The position numbers and the translations under genes were made by a program. This document shows, one piece after another, positions 34,781 through 44,292 of a stretch of 64,000 bases of DNA. The stretch is from contig NZ_LMTS01000327.1 in NCBI RefSeq assembly GCF_001541225.1, positions 56,129-120,128 on the forward strand, given 5' to 3'. The notes beneath the pieces were generated by a model. That model saw only the letters and a program-made list of their open reading frames with translations, did no database searches and was not told where the DNA came from. Every line of letters starts with the position of its first letter. Position 1 is the stretch's first letter. The DNA is from Variovorax sp. WDL1 (GTDB taxonomy: Bacteria > Pseudomonadota > Gammaproteobacteria > Burkholderiales > Burkholderiaceae_C).

Positions 34781-36265
34781 ATGAATCGCGAAATGTTGAT
34801 GTTGGTGGATGCGATCTCGCGCGAGAAGAACGTCGAACGCGACGTTGTCTTCGGCGCGGTCGAGTCCGCCTTGGCGCAAGCCACCAAGAAGCTCTACCAG
34901 GGCGATGTGGACATTCGCGTTGCGGTGGATCGCGACAGCGGCGACTACGAGACCTTCCGCCGCTGGCACGTGGTGCCCGACGAGGCTGGCCTGCAGCTGC
35001 CCGACCAGGAGATCCTGCTGTTCGAGGCCAAGGAAGAGATGCCCGACATCGAGGTAGACGAGTACATCGAGGAGTCGGTGGATTCGGTGCCGATCGGGCG
35101 CATCGGCGCGATGGCGGCCAAGCAGGTCATCCTGCAGAAGATCCGCGACGCCGAGCGCGAGATGCTGCTCAACGACTTCATGTCGCGCGGCGAGAAGATC
35201 TTCACCGGCACCGTCAAGCGTCTCGACAAGGGCGACATCATCGTCGAGGCGGGGCGCGTCGAAGGGCGACTGCGCCGCAGTGAAATGATCTCCAAGGAGA
35301 ACCTGCGCAACGGCGACCGTGTACGGGCGATGATCATGGAGGTCGACCTCACGCTGCGCGGCGCGCCCATCATCCTGTCGCGCGCGGCGCCCGAGTTCAT
35401 GATCGAGCTGTTCCGCCAGGAAGTGCCCGAGATCGAGCAGGGTCTGCTCGAGATCAAGAGCTGCGCCCGCGACCCCGGCTCGCGCGCCAAGATCGCGGTG
35501 CTCTCGCACGACAAGCGTGTCGATTCGATCGGCACCTGCGTCGGCGTGCGCGGCACGCGCGTCAACGCCGTCACCAACGAGCTCGCCGGCGAGCGCGTGG
35601 ACATCGTGCTGTGGAGCGAGGACCCGGCACAGTTCGTGATCGGCGCGCTCGCCCCGGCCAACGTGTCGTCGATCGTGGTCGACGAGGAAAAGCACGCCAT
35701 GGACGTGGTGGTCGACGAGGAAAACCTCGCGATCGCGATCGGCCGCGGCGGCCAGAACGTGCGGCTTGCCTCCGAGCTGACCGGCTGGAAGATCAACATC
35801 ATGGATGCCAACGAGTCTGCCCAGAAGCAGGCGAGCGAGACCGACGCCAGCCGCAAGCTCTTCATGGAGAAGCTCGACGTCGACGAGGAGATCGCCGACA
35901 TCCTTATCTCCGAGGGCTTCACCAGCCTGGAGGAGGTGGCCTACGTGCCCATCTCCGAGCTGCTCGAGATCGAGAGCTTCGACGAGGACACGATCAACGA
36001 GCTGCGCTCGCGCGCGAAGGATGCGCTGCTCACCATGGAAATCGCCCGGGAAGAGAACGTCGAGAGCGTCTCGCAGGACCTGCGCGATCTCGCGGGCCTC
36101 GACCCCGCCCTGATCCCGAAGCTGGCCGAAGCGGGCGTGCATACGCGCGACGACCTGGCCGACCTCGCGGTCGACGAACTCACCGAAATCACCGGCCAGA
36201 GCGCCGATGAAGCCAAGAACCTGATCTTGAAGGCCCGCGAACACTGGTTCGCCGGCCAAGAGTGA
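34781..36265 (+). CDS. nusA: Transcription termination/antitermination factor NusA
   Basis: A 494-residue RNA polymerase-associated factor. Domain order is an N-terminal RNAP-binding region (1-about 130), S1 (about 135-200, IFTGTVKRLDKGDIIVE), KH1 and KH2 (about 200-345, with AIGRGGQNVRLASELTGWKI), and two C-terminal acidic repeats (about 360-494), as in gammaproteobacterial NusA. AAGGAGA precedes the ATG. It lies 17 bases after rimP. The leader terminator upstream could allow NusA autoregulation. Confidence 0.97.
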   Translation: MNREMLMLVDAISREKNVERDVVFGAVESALAQATKKLYQGDVDIRVAVDRDSGDYETFRRWHVVPDEAGLQLPDQEILLFEAKEEMPDIEVDEYIEESVDSVPIGRIGAMAAKQVILQKIRDAEREMLLNDFMSRGEKIFTGTVKRLDKGDIIVEAGRVEGRLRRSEMISKENLRNGDRVRAMIMEVDLTLRGAPIILSRAAPEFMIELFRQEVPEIEQGLLEIKSCARDPGSRAKIAVLSHDKRVDSIGTCVGVRGTRVNAVTNELAGERVDIVLWSEDPAQFVIGALAPANVSSIVVDEEKHAMDVVVDEENLAIAIGRGGQNVRLASELTGWKINIMDANESAQKQASETDASRKLFMEKLDVDEEIADILISEGFTSLEEVAYVPISELLEIESFDEDTINELRSRAKDALLTMEIAREENVESVSQDLRDLAGLDPALIPKLAEAGVHTRDDLADLAVDELTEITGQSADEAKNLILKAREHWFAGQE

Positions 36266-36289
36266 CGGTCATGGAGGCACGAAAGCAAT

Positions 36290-39208
36290 ATGTCCAGTAC
36301 CACTGTCGCCGAGTTCGCGAACGAGCTCAAGAAGACGCCCGAAACCCTGCTTGACCAGCTCAAGAGCGCGGGTGTGCCCAAGGCCGCCGTCACCGACGCG
36401 CTCACCGAGGCTGACAAGCAGCGCCTGCTCGGCTTCCTGAAGGCCAGCCATGGCACGGTCGAGCCCGAGCGCAAGAAGATCACGCTGACCAAGAAATCGA
36501 CCACCGAGATCAAGCAGGCCGACGCCACCGGCCGTGCGCGCACGATCCAGGTCGAAGTGCGCAAGAAGCGCACGTTCATCCAGCGCGACGAGGGACACAC
36601 GGCCACGCCCGAGCCGGTGAAGGGGGCGGTCGAAGCTCCCATGCCCCCCGCTGCCGAGCCCGCTGCGCCGCGCGTCGACGAGGCAGAACTCGCGCGCCGC
36701 GAGGAAGAGGCGCGCCGTCAGGCGGAGCTGATCCGCCGCCAGGAGGAAGAGCTGGTCGAGAAGCGCCGCCTGCGCGAGGAAGCCGAGGCACGCGAGCGCG
36801 AGAAGGCCGAGCGTGCCGAACAGGCCGAGCAGCAGGCCCGCGCCGCGCGTGCGAAGGCGGCCGCGGAAAAGGCTGCCGCCGCCGTGACCGAAGGCGCGCC
36901 CGAAGCGCCCGAGGAAGCCCCGGCCGTGGCCGACCGCAAGGCCGCTGCAGAAGCCGCTGCCGCCCAGGTCAAGGAAGACGCCAAGGCCAAGGCGGCCGCC
37001 GAATCGAAGGCCCGCGCCGACGAGGAGGCCGCGCGCGCCAAGGACCTCGACGAGCGGCGCCGCAAGGCGCTGGCCGAGGCGGAAGCCATTCGCGCCATGA
37101 TGAATGCGCCGGCACGCGTGCTCGTGCCGCACAAGGCGCCCGAGAAGGTGGCGGCGGAAGCCAAGGCCGCAGGAGTCAAGGGCACGCTGCACAAGCCGAC
37201 TGCCCCGGCAGCACGTCCGGGGGCGCCGGCCGCACCCGGGACCACGGCGCCCGGTGCAGGCAAGGAAGTCAAATCGGCCAAGCTCTCCTCGAGCTGGGCC
37301 GGCGACACCGCCAAGAAGAAGGAAATCAAGACCCGCGGCGATGCCAGCGGCGGCGTCGGACGCGGCAACTGGCGCGGAGGCCCGCGCGGGCGTCGCGGCA
37401 ATGACCGTGGCGGCCAGGAAGAGCGCGTGCAGGCCGCGCCGGTCGAGGCACGCATCATCGAAGTGCACGTGCCCGAGACCATCACGGTCTCTGAGTTGGC
37501 GCACAAGATGGCAGTGAAGGCCTCGGAGGTCATCAAGCAGCTGATGAAGCTGGGTCAGATGGCCACCATCAACCAGTCGCTGGACCAGGACACGGCGATG
37601 ATCATCGTCGAGGAAATGGGCCACAACGCGGTCGTGGCTGCCCTGGACGATCCGGAAGCCTTCACCGACGAGGACGTGTCGGCGCAGTTGGCCGAAGCGC
37701 TGCCGCGCGCACCGGTCGTGACCGTCATGGGCCACGTCGACCACGGCAAGACCTCGCTGCTGGACTACATCCGCCGCACCAAGGTCGCGGCGGGCGAGGC
37801 CGGCGGCATCACGCAGCACATCGGCGCCTACCACGTGCAGACTGAACGCGGCATGGTGTCCTTCCTGGATACTCCGGGCCACGAGGCGTTCACCGCCATG
37901 CGGGCCCGCGGCGCGCAGGCGACCGACATCGTGATCCTGGTGGTGGCAGCGGACGACGGCGTCATGCCCCAGACCAAGGAAGCCATCAGCCACGCCAAGG
38001 CCGCCAAGGTGCCGATCGTGGTGGCGATCAACAAGATCGACAAGCCCGATGCCAACCTGGACCGCGTCAAGCAGGAACTGGTGGCCGAGCAAGTGGTGCC
38101 CGAGGAATACGGCGGCGACACCCCCTTCGTGTCGGTGTCCGCCAAGACCGGTCAGGGCGTGGACGATCTGCTGGAGCAGGTGCTGCTGCAGGCCGAGGTG
38201 CTGGAGCTCAAGGCGCCGGTCGATGCCGCCGCCAAGGGCCTGGTGATCGAAGCGCAGCTGGACAAGGGCCGCGGCCCGGTCGCGACCGTGCTGGTTCAAT
38301 CCGGCACACTCAAGATCGGCGACGTGGTGTTGGCCGGCTCGACCTACGGCCGCGTGCGCGCCATGCTGGACGAGGACGGCAAGCCCACCAAGGAGGCCGG
38401 CCCTTCGATCCCGGTGGAGATCCAGGGCCTGACCGAGGTTCCGCAGGCCGGCGACGAGTTCATGGTGATGAGCGACGAGCGCCGTGCGCGCGAGATCGCG
38501 ACCTACCGCGCGGGCAAGTTCCGCAACACCAAGCTGGCCAAGCAGCAGGCGGCCAAGTTCGAGAACGTGTTCTCCGAGATGGGCGCCGGCGAGGTCAAGA
38601 CGCTGCCGATCATCATCAAGGCCGACGTCCAGGGCTCGCAGGAAGCCCTCGCGCAGTCGCTGCTCAAGCTCTCGACCGACGAGGTCAAGGTGCAGGTGGT
38701 GTATGCGGCGGTGGGCGGCATCAGCGAGTCGGACATCAACCTCGCGATCGCCTCCAAGGCCACGGTGATCGGCTTCAACGTGCGCGCCGATGCCGGCGCG
38801 CGCCGCCTGGCCGAGGGCAACAATGTCAGCATCAGCTACTACAGCATCATCTATGACGCTGTAGACGAGCTGAAGACGGCCATGGCCGGCATGCTGGCGC
38901 CGGAGCGCCGCGAAGAGATCATCGGCTCGGCCGAGATCCGCACCGTGTTCGTGGCCTCCAAGATCGGCACCGTCGCCGGCTGCTACGTCACCTCGGGCTA
39001 CGTTACCCGCAACGCGCATTTCCGCCTGCTGCGCGACAACGTGGTCGTCTATACCGGCGAGCTCGAGTCGCTCAAGCGGATGAAGGACGACGTGCGCGAG
39101 GTGCGCGAAGGCTTCGAGTGCGGTATCAAGCTCAAGAACTACAACGACATCAAGGAAGGTGATCAGCTGGAGTTCTTCGAGATCAAGGAGATCGCGCGGA
39201 CGCTGTAG
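36290..39208 (+). CDS. infB: Translation initiation factor IF-2
   Basis: A 972-residue GTPase that delivers initiator fMet-tRNA to the 30S subunit. An N-terminal IF2-N module (1-about 60) is followed by a long Ala/Glu/Lys-rich, low-complexity helical region (about 115-390), a second IF2-N, then the G domain with G1 GHVDHGKT (481-488), DTPGH and NKID, and C-terminal domains. Internal starts (IF2-beta forms) are possible but not evident. It follows nusA by 24 bases. Confidence 0.97.
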   Translation: MSSTTVAEFANELKKTPETLLDQLKSAGVPKAAVTDALTEADKQRLLGFLKASHGTVEPERKKITLTKKSTTEIKQADATGRARTIQVEVRKKRTFIQRDEGHTATPEPVKGAVEAPMPPAAEPAAPRVDEAELARREEEARRQAELIRRQEEELVEKRRLREEAEAREREKAERAEQAEQQARAARAKAAAEKAAAAVTEGAPEAPEEAPAVADRKAAAEAAAAQVKEDAKAKAAAESKARADEEAARAKDLDERRRKALAEAEAIRAMMNAPARVLVPHKAPEKVAAEAKAAGVKGTLHKPTAPAARPGAPAAPGTTAPGAGKEVKSAKLSSSWAGDTAKKKEIKTRGDASGGVGRGNWRGGPRGRRGNDRGGQEERVQAAPVEARIIEVHVPETITVSELAHKMAVKASEVIKQLMKLGQMATINQSLDQDTAMIIVEEMGHNAVVAALDDPEAFTDEDVSAQLAEALPRAPVVTVMGHVDHGKTSLLDYIRRTKVAAGEAGGITQHIGAYHVQTERGMVSFLDTPGHEAFTAMRARGAQATDIVILVVAADDGVMPQTKEAISHAKAAKVPIVVAINKIDKPDANLDRVKQELVAEQVVPEEYGGDTPFVSVSAKTGQGVDDLLEQVLLQAEVLELKAPVDAAAKGLVIEAQLDKGRGPVATVLVQSGTLKIGDVVLAGSTYGRVRAMLDEDGKPTKEAGPSIPVEIQGLTEVPQAGDEFMVMSDERRAREIATYRAGKFRNTKLAKQQAAKFENVFSEMGAGEVKTLPIIIKADVQGSQEALAQSLLKLSTDEVKVQVVYAAVGGISESDINLAIASKATVIGFNVRADAGARRLAEGNNVSISYYSIIYDAVDELKTAMAGMLAPERREEIIGSAEIRTVFVASKIGTVAGCYVTSGYVTRNAHFRLLRDNVVVYTGELESLKRMKDDVREVREGFECGIKLKNYNDIKEGDQLEFFEIKEIARTL

Positions 39209-39236
39209 GCGTCACCAAGGCGTCACGATCCTGGCC

Positions 39237-39608
39237 ATGCCTAAGAGAAAAGCCGCAACCCCCAATCGCGCCTTCAAGGTGGCCGATCAGATCCAGCGCG
39301 ATCTGACGGAGCTGATCGCGCGCGAGCTGAAGGATCCGCGGGTGGGCATGGTCACGATCCAGGCGGTCGAAGTCACGCCCGACTACGCGCATGCGAAGGT
39401 CTTCTTCAGCCTGCTGGTGGGCGACCCGGTGGAGACCACCGAGGCGCTCAACCAGGCGGCTGGTTTCCTGCGCAACGGCCTCTTCAAGCGGCTGCACATC
39501 CACACGGTCCCCACGCTGCACTTCCAGTTCGACCGCACCACCGAGCGCGCCGCCGACATGAATGCGCTGATCGCGCAGGCCGTCGCTTCCCGTTCAAAAG
39601 ACGACTAG
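39237..39608 (+). CDS. rbfA: 30S ribosome-binding factor RbfA
   Basis: A 123-residue KH-fold 16S rRNA maturation factor. RAFKVADQIQRDLTELIARELKDPR and HFQFDRTTERA are typical. The start MPKRKAATPNR at 39237 is chosen; longer in-frame starts overlap infB. It lies between infB and truB, two bases before the truB ATG. Confidence 0.95.
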   Translation: MPKRKAATPNRAFKVADQIQRDLTELIARELKDPRVGMVTIQAVEVTPDYAHAKVFFSLLVGDPVETTEALNQAAGFLRNGLFKRLHIHTVPTLHFQFDRTTERAADMNALIAQAVASRSKDD

Positions 39609-39610
39609 GC

Positions 39611-40555
39611 ATGAACGCGCCACGCACACGGGTGCAGCGGCGCCCTGTGCACGGGGTGCTTCTGCTCGACAAGCCGCTTGGCCTGTCCAGCAACCAGGCC
39701 TTGCAGAAGGCCAAGTGGCTGCTGCGCGCCGAGAAGGCAGGCCACACGGGCACGCTCGATCCGCTCGCGAGCGGCGTGCTGCCGCTGTGCTTCGGCGCGG
39801 CGACCAAGTTCAGCCAGTTGCATCTGGACGCGGACAAGACCTACGAGGCGACCGCGCGGCTCGGCATCCGGACGTCCACCGGCGACGCCGAGGGCGAAGT
39901 CATCGACCAGCGGCCCGTTGCCCTCACGCCCGCGGATCTGGATCGGGTCCAGGTGCAGTTCACCGGCCCGATTCGCCAGGTGCCGCCGATGCACAGTGCC
40001 CTCAAGAAGGACGGCAAGGCGCTCTACGAGTATGCGCGCGAGGGTATCGAGGTCGAGCGCGCGGCGCGCGATGTCGTGATCCACGCGCTGGCGCTCAGCC
40101 AGTTGTCGGCGCATGAGATCCGGATCCGGGCCAGCGTGAGCAAGGGTACCTACATCCGCACCCTCGGCGAAGACATCGGCGAGGCGCTCGGCTGCGGCGC
40201 CCATCTCACCGCGCTGCGCCGCACGGCCACCGGCGATTTCGAGGCCTCCCGATGCGTGACGCTGGAAGCACTGGAAGCCATGAGCGAAGAAGAGCGCCTC
40301 GCCCAGCTGCTGCCCGTCGAGTCGCTCGTAGCCGGCCATACGAGCGTCATGCTGCCGGCAGAAGATGCAGCACGTTTTCTGTCCGGCCTGCGCCGCCGCG
40401 GCGGCTGGCCCGATGCCGCGGAGGTCGCCGTCTTCGGCTGCACGCCGCGCGCGTTCCTCGGCACCGCCCATGTGAAGGCCGGCGAACTCATCCCGGGGCG
40501 CTTGCTGAACCCCCTCGAAATCCAGCAGACACTTTTGACCGAAGCCATACCATGA
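39611..40555 (+). CDS. truB: tRNA pseudouridine(55) synthase TruB
   Basis: A 314-residue enzyme that forms Psi55 in the T-arm of tRNAs. The catalytic motif GHTGTLDPLASG holds Asp50. SKGTYIRTLGEDIG and the C-terminal PUA-like tail are present. Its stop overlaps the typA start as ATGA, so translation is coupled. Confidence 0.97.
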   Translation: MNAPRTRVQRRPVHGVLLLDKPLGLSSNQALQKAKWLLRAEKAGHTGTLDPLASGVLPLCFGAATKFSQLHLDADKTYEATARLGIRTSTGDAEGEVIDQRPVALTPADLDRVQVQFTGPIRQVPPMHSALKKDGKALYEYAREGIEVERAARDVVIHALALSQLSAHEIRIRASVSKGTYIRTLGEDIGEALGCGAHLTALRRTATGDFEASRCVTLEALEAMSEEERLAQLLPVESLVAGHTSVMLPAEDAARFLSGLRRRGGWPDAAEVAVFGCTPRAFLGTAHVKAGELIPGRLLNPLEIQQTLLTEAIP

Positions 40556-42387
40556 GCACCAACCAGATCCGAAACATCGCCATCATTGCCCACGTGGACC
40601 ACGGCAAGACCACGATGGTCGACCAGCTGCTTCGCCAGTCAGGCACCTTTGCCGCGCACGAGAAAGTGGTAGACACCGTGATGGACAACAACGCGATCGA
40701 GAAAGAGCGCGGTATCACGATCCTCGCCAAGAACTGCGCCGTGACCTGGAAGGGCATGCACATCAATATCGTGGACACCCCTGGCCACGCAGACTTCGGC
40801 GGCGAGGTGGAGCGCGCGCTCAGCATGGTGGACGGCGTGGTGCTGCTGATCGACGCCCAGGAAGGCCCGATGCCCCAGACTCGCTTCGTCACCAAGAAGG
40901 CGTTGGCGCTGGGGCTCAAGCCGATCCTGGTGGTGAACAAGGTCGACAAGCCGGGCGCTCGCCCAGACCACGTGGTCAATGCCGCCTTCGACTTGTTCGA
41001 CAAGCTGGGTGCCACGGACGAGCAGCTGGACTTCCCCGTGGTCTACGCCTCGGGCATCAACGGCTGGTCGTCGCTGGAAGAGGGCGCACCGGGCGAGCAG
41101 TGGGGGCCCGACATGTCGGCCCTGTTCGACACCATCCTCGAGCACGTGCCGGCCCATGCGGGCGATCCTGATGCGCCGCTGCAGCTGCAGATCTCGGCGA
41201 TCGACTTCTCGACTTTCGTGGGCCGCATCGGCGTCGGGCGCATCAACGCCGGCACCATCCGCCCGATGATGGACGTGGTGGTAATGGAAGGGCCCGACGG
41301 CAAGTCCTTCAAGGGCCGGGTCAACCAGGTGCTGACCTTCCAGGGGCTGGAGCGCGTGCAGGCCACCGAAGCCGGCCCGGGCGAGATCGTGCTGATCAAC
41401 GGCATTGCCGACATCGGCATCGGCGTGACCGTTACCGATCCCGCCAACCCGGCGCCGCTGCCCATGCTCAAGGTCGACGAGCCGACGCTGACGATGAACT
41501 TCTGCGTCAACACCAGCCCCCTGGCCGGCCGTGAAGGCAAGTTCGTCACCAGCCGCCAGATCTGGGACCGCCTGCAGAAGGAGCTGCAGCACAACGTGGC
41601 GCTGCGCGTCAAAGAGACCGACGAGGAAGGCGTGTTCGAAGTCATGGGCCGCGGCGAGCTGCACCTGACCATCCTGCTGGAGAACATGCGGCGCGAAGGC
41701 TACGAGCTGGCGGTGTCGAAGCCACGCGTTGTGTTCCGCGACATCGATGGCGTGCGGTACGAACCGATCGAGATGGTGACCGCCGACATCGAGGACCAGC
41801 ACCAGGGCGGCGTGATGCAGGCGCTGGGCGAGCGCAAGGGCGAGCTGGTCAACATGGAGCCGGACGGCCGTGGCCGCGTGCGACTCGAATACCGCATCCC
41901 GGCGCGCGGCCTGATCGGCTTCACCAACGAGTTCCTGAACCTGACGCGCGGCTCGGGCCTGATCTCGAACATCTTCGACAGCTACGAGCCGCACAAGGGC
42001 GAGATCGGCAGCCGCAAGAATGGCGTGCTGATCTCGATGGACGACGGCGAGATCTTCACCTACGCGCTGGGCAAGCTGGACGACCGCGGCCGCATGTTCG
42101 TACGGGCGAACGACCCGGTGTACGAAGGCATGATCGTCGGCATCCACAGCCGCGACAACGACCTCGTGGTCAACGCCACGCGCACCAAGCAGCTCACCAA
42201 CTTCCGGGTCTCGGGCAAGGAGGATGCGATCAAGATCACACCGCCGATCGACCTGACGCTGGAGTACGGCGTGGAGTTCATCGAGGACGACGAGCTGGTC
42301 GAGATCACGCCCAAGAGCGTGCGCCTTCGCAAGCGCCACCTGAAGGAACATGAGCGCAAGCGCGCCAGCCGCGAAACCGCGATCTAG
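40552..42387 (+). CDS. typA: Ribosome-associated GTPase TypA/BipA
   Basis: A 611-residue EF-G-like translational GTPase involved in 50S assembly and cold or stress adaptation. G1 is AHVDHGKT (13-20), with RGITILAKN, DTPGHADFGGEVER and NKVDKPGARP. Domains III, V and the BipA-specific C-terminal domain (RKRHLKEHERKRASRETAI tail) follow. It is coupled to truB. The next gene starts inside its last codons. Confidence 0.96.
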   Translation: MSTNQIRNIAIIAHVDHGKTTMVDQLLRQSGTFAAHEKVVDTVMDNNAIEKERGITILAKNCAVTWKGMHINIVDTPGHADFGGEVERALSMVDGVVLLIDAQEGPMPQTRFVTKKALALGLKPILVVNKVDKPGARPDHVVNAAFDLFDKLGATDEQLDFPVVYASGINGWSSLEEGAPGEQWGPDMSALFDTILEHVPAHAGDPDAPLQLQISAIDFSTFVGRIGVGRINAGTIRPMMDVVVMEGPDGKSFKGRVNQVLTFQGLERVQATEAGPGEIVLINGIADIGIGVTVTDPANPAPLPMLKVDEPTLTMNFCVNTSPLAGREGKFVTSRQIWDRLQKELQHNVALRVKETDEEGVFEVMGRGELHLTILLENMRREGYELAVSKPRVVFRDIDGVRYEPIEMVTADIEDQHQGGVMQALGERKGELVNMEPDGRGRVRLEYRIPARGLIGFTNEFLNLTRGSGLISNIFDSYEPHKGEIGSRKNGVLISMDDGEIFTYALGKLDDRGRMFVRANDPVYEGMIVGIHSRDNDLVVNATRTKQLTNFRVSGKEDAIKITPPIDLTLEYGVEFIEDDELVEITPKSVRLRKRHLKEHERKRASRETAI

Positions 42388-43291
42388 GGCTGTGCTCACC
42401 CACGGCCGCGCCGTCTGGCTGATGGTCGCCGTGACCCTCATGTGGGCCACGGCAGGCGTGGTCACGCGCCACCTCGAGCACGCGCGCAGCTTCGAGATCA
42501 CTTTCTGGCGCAGCTTCTTTACGCTCGCGGCCCTGCTCGTGATCCTGCCTGCCTGGCGGGGCAGGGGCGTGCTGGCGAAGACTCTTACCGGCGGCCGGGC
42601 GCTCTGGATCTCCGGCGTTTGCTGGTGCGTGATGTTCACCGCCTTCATGGTGGCACTCACACTCACGAGCGTGGCCAATGTGCTCGTCACGATGGCGCTC
42701 GGACCGCTGTTGACCGCGCTCGCTGCCCGGATCTTCATCGGCCATCGGCTGCCAGCGCGAACCTGGGGCGCCATTGTGGTGGCCGGGCTGGGTATCGGCT
42801 GGATGTACGGAACCCAGCTCGACGGGGGCATGCTGGCCGGCACGCTGGTGGCGCTGTGCGTCCCGCTCGCCGGCGCCTGCAACTGGACCGTGGTGCAGCA
42901 TGCCCATGCGAAGGGGCACGACGTGGACCTGGTGCCCTCGGTGCTGGTGGGGGCCGCGATGTCCTCGCTGCTGACGTTGCCGCTGGCCTGGCCCTTCCAG
43001 GCCAACGCGCACGACATCGGTTTGCTGGCCTTCCTGGGTTTGTTCCAGCTCGCGATTCCCTGCGTGCTCTCCGTGCTTTGCGCGCGGGTGCTGAAGGCGC
43101 CCGAGGTGGCCTTGCTGGCGCTGCTGGAGATCATCTTCGGCATCGCCCTGGCCTGGGTCGGCGCTGGCGAAGCGCCCGCGCCGAGCGTAATGGTGGGTGG
43201 CGCGCTTGTGATGGGAGCCCTGGTGTTCAACGAGTGGCTCGGCCTGCGCGGCCGGCGTGCGGCGGCCTTAGCCGTTCCCGGAACCCATTAG
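42350..43291 (+). CDS. EamA/DMT-family transporter
   Basis: A 313-residue membrane protein with ten predicted TM segments arranged as two EamA repeats (drug/metabolite transporter superfamily). The first TM begins AVWLMVAVTLMWATAGVVTRH. The ATG at 42350 overlaps typA by 38 bases in another frame and has GAAGGAAC just before it; a later start would remove part of the leader before TM1. The substrate is unknown. Confidence 0.85.
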   Translation: MSASAPAAKPRSRAVLTHGRAVWLMVAVTLMWATAGVVTRHLEHARSFEITFWRSFFTLAALLVILPAWRGRGVLAKTLTGGRALWISGVCWCVMFTAFMVALTLTSVANVLVTMALGPLLTALAARIFIGHRLPARTWGAIVVAGLGIGWMYGTQLDGGMLAGTLVALCVPLAGACNWTVVQHAHAKGHDVDLVPSVLVGAAMSSLLTLPLAWPFQANAHDIGLLAFLGLFQLAIPCVLSVLCARVLKAPEVALLALLEIIFGIALAWVGAGEAPAPSVMVGGALVMGALVFNEWLGLRGRRAAALAVPGTH

Positions 43292-43312
43292 CATCCGTGC
43301 TTCCACCGATTT

Positions 43313-43331
43313 CGCGCCCGGTGCGGGCGCG
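43313..43331 (+). terminator. GC-rich hairpin after the EamA gene
   Basis: CGCGCCCG-gtg-CGGGCGCG, an eight-pair stem with a three-base loop, is followed by TTCAAGACTTT. The T-tract is poor, so termination may be partial. It separates the EamA gene from the small exported protein. Confidence 0.4.
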
Positions 43332-43364
43332 TTCAAGACTTTCCATCCAATGAGGGAGATAGCG

Positions 43365-43814
43365 ATGCGACTTTTCGCCATCCTGCTGGCCGCCGCGGCG
43401 GCTGCGGCATCCATGGGGGCTGCGGCCCAAGTCTCGGTCAACATCAACGTGCCTGGCCTGATCACGATCGCGCCGCCGGCGCCCCGCTACGAGGTCGTGC
43501 CGGCACCGCGCGCCGGTTTCGTCTGGGTGCCGGGCAACTGGCACTGGCGGCAGAACGCCTACGACTGGCGCCCGGGGTATTGGGAGCGCTCGCGGCGGGA
43601 TTATGTCTATGCACCGGGACGCTGGGTGCGTGCGGATGGGGGATGGCGCTGGGCCGAGCCCAACTGGCGCCGCGCCGAGCGGCGTGCGCAGCGGCGGGAC
43701 CGCGACGATGATCACCACGAGCACCGTGGCCGTCATGGCGATCGCGGCCATGATGACGACCGCCACGGTGGCTATCACTGCCCGCCGGGTCAGGCCAAGA
43801 AGGGGCGCTGCTGA
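43365..43814 (+). CDS. Exported YXWGXW-like repeat protein
   Basis: A 149-residue exported protein. It has a signal peptide (about 1-23, LLAAAAAAASMGAAAQ) and aromatic repeats of the pattern WVPGNWHW, WRPGYWER, YAPGRWVR and WRWAEPNW. The tail is highly charged and rich in Arg, His and Asp (RRDRDDDHHEHRGRHGD), which could bind metal or nucleic acid. The start at 43365 is chosen because AGGGAG lies eight bases before it; an ATG five codons earlier is possible. Function is unknown. Confidence 0.75.
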   Translation: MRLFAILLAAAAAAASMGAAAQVSVNINVPGLITIAPPAPRYEVVPAPRAGFVWVPGNWHWRQNAYDWRPGYWERSRRDYVYAPGRWVRADGGWRWAEPNWRRAERRAQRRDRDDDHHEHRGRHGDRGHDDDRHGGYHCPPGQAKKGRC

Positions 43815-43823
43815 GGCAGCGCC
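43804..43823. terminator. Bidirectional hairpin spanning a stop codon
   Basis: GGCGCTGC-tgag-GCAGCGCC, an eight-pair perfect stem whose loop contains the TGA of the YXWGXW-like gene. It lies between convergent genes (the lipoprotein stop is at 43835) and could limit transcription from both sides, but no T-run is present on either strand. Confidence 0.4.
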
Positions 43824-43834
43824 TCCCAGTCCGA

Positions 43835-44224
43835 TCAGGGCCGCGCGACCTTCCAGACGTTGTTGACCCCGTCGCCCGTCTTGTCGCCGGCCTTCGCGTC
43901 CTTGGTCCAGTAGTAGAGCGGCCAGCCCTTGTAGGCCCACTGGCGCTTGCCGTCGTCGCGCATGACGATGGTGTAGGCGCCCATCGGCTTGGCCGTGTCG
44001 GCTGCAAGCAGGGGCGGCCAGTTGGTCGCGCAGGGCCCGTTGCAGGCGGACTTGCCGCTGCCGGCAGCGTCGCGGGCGAAGGTGTACAGCGTCATGCCGG
44101 TCGGCCCGATCAGCACGCCGTCGGCGGTGCGGGTCGGAGTGTCCGGCGCCGAGGCCATCCTGGACATGCCGCCGCAGCCGGCGAGCAGGGCAGCCGCGAG
44201 AATCGAGGCGCTGAGCAGTTTCAT
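43835..44224 (-). CDS. Secreted-repeat (COG4315-type) lipoprotein
   Basis: A 129-residue lipoprotein with signal peptide and lipobox LLAGC (Cys17). Two copies of the Lipoprotein_15 secreted repeat follow: GMTLYTFARDAAG with CNGPCATNWPPL, and WAYKGWPLYYWTKD with DGVNNVWKVARP. The biochemical function of the family is unknown. It lies 68 bases after the anti-sigma gene on the same strand, a common linkage, so it is probably a target or member of the ECF regulon. An AAGGAG ribosome-binding site lies about ten bases before the ATG. Confidence 0.85.
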   Translation of the reverse strand: MKLLSASILAAALLAGCGGMSRMASAPDTPTRTADGVLIGPTGMTLYTFARDAAGSGKSACNGPCATNWPPLLAADTAKPMGAYTIVMRDDGKRQWAYKGWPLYYWTKDAKAGDKTGDGVNNVWKVARP

Positions 44225-44292
44225 GATGAAGTTTTCTCCTTGTTGAACAAACACACCAAACAGGCCGACGCAGCTGGCGTTCCGGCCTTCCA

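Noticed and set aside
36269..39019. Long antisense open frame opposite infB
   Set aside because: It mirrors the G/C periodicity of infB, and its sequence is low-complexity His/Leu/Gly-rich with no domain.
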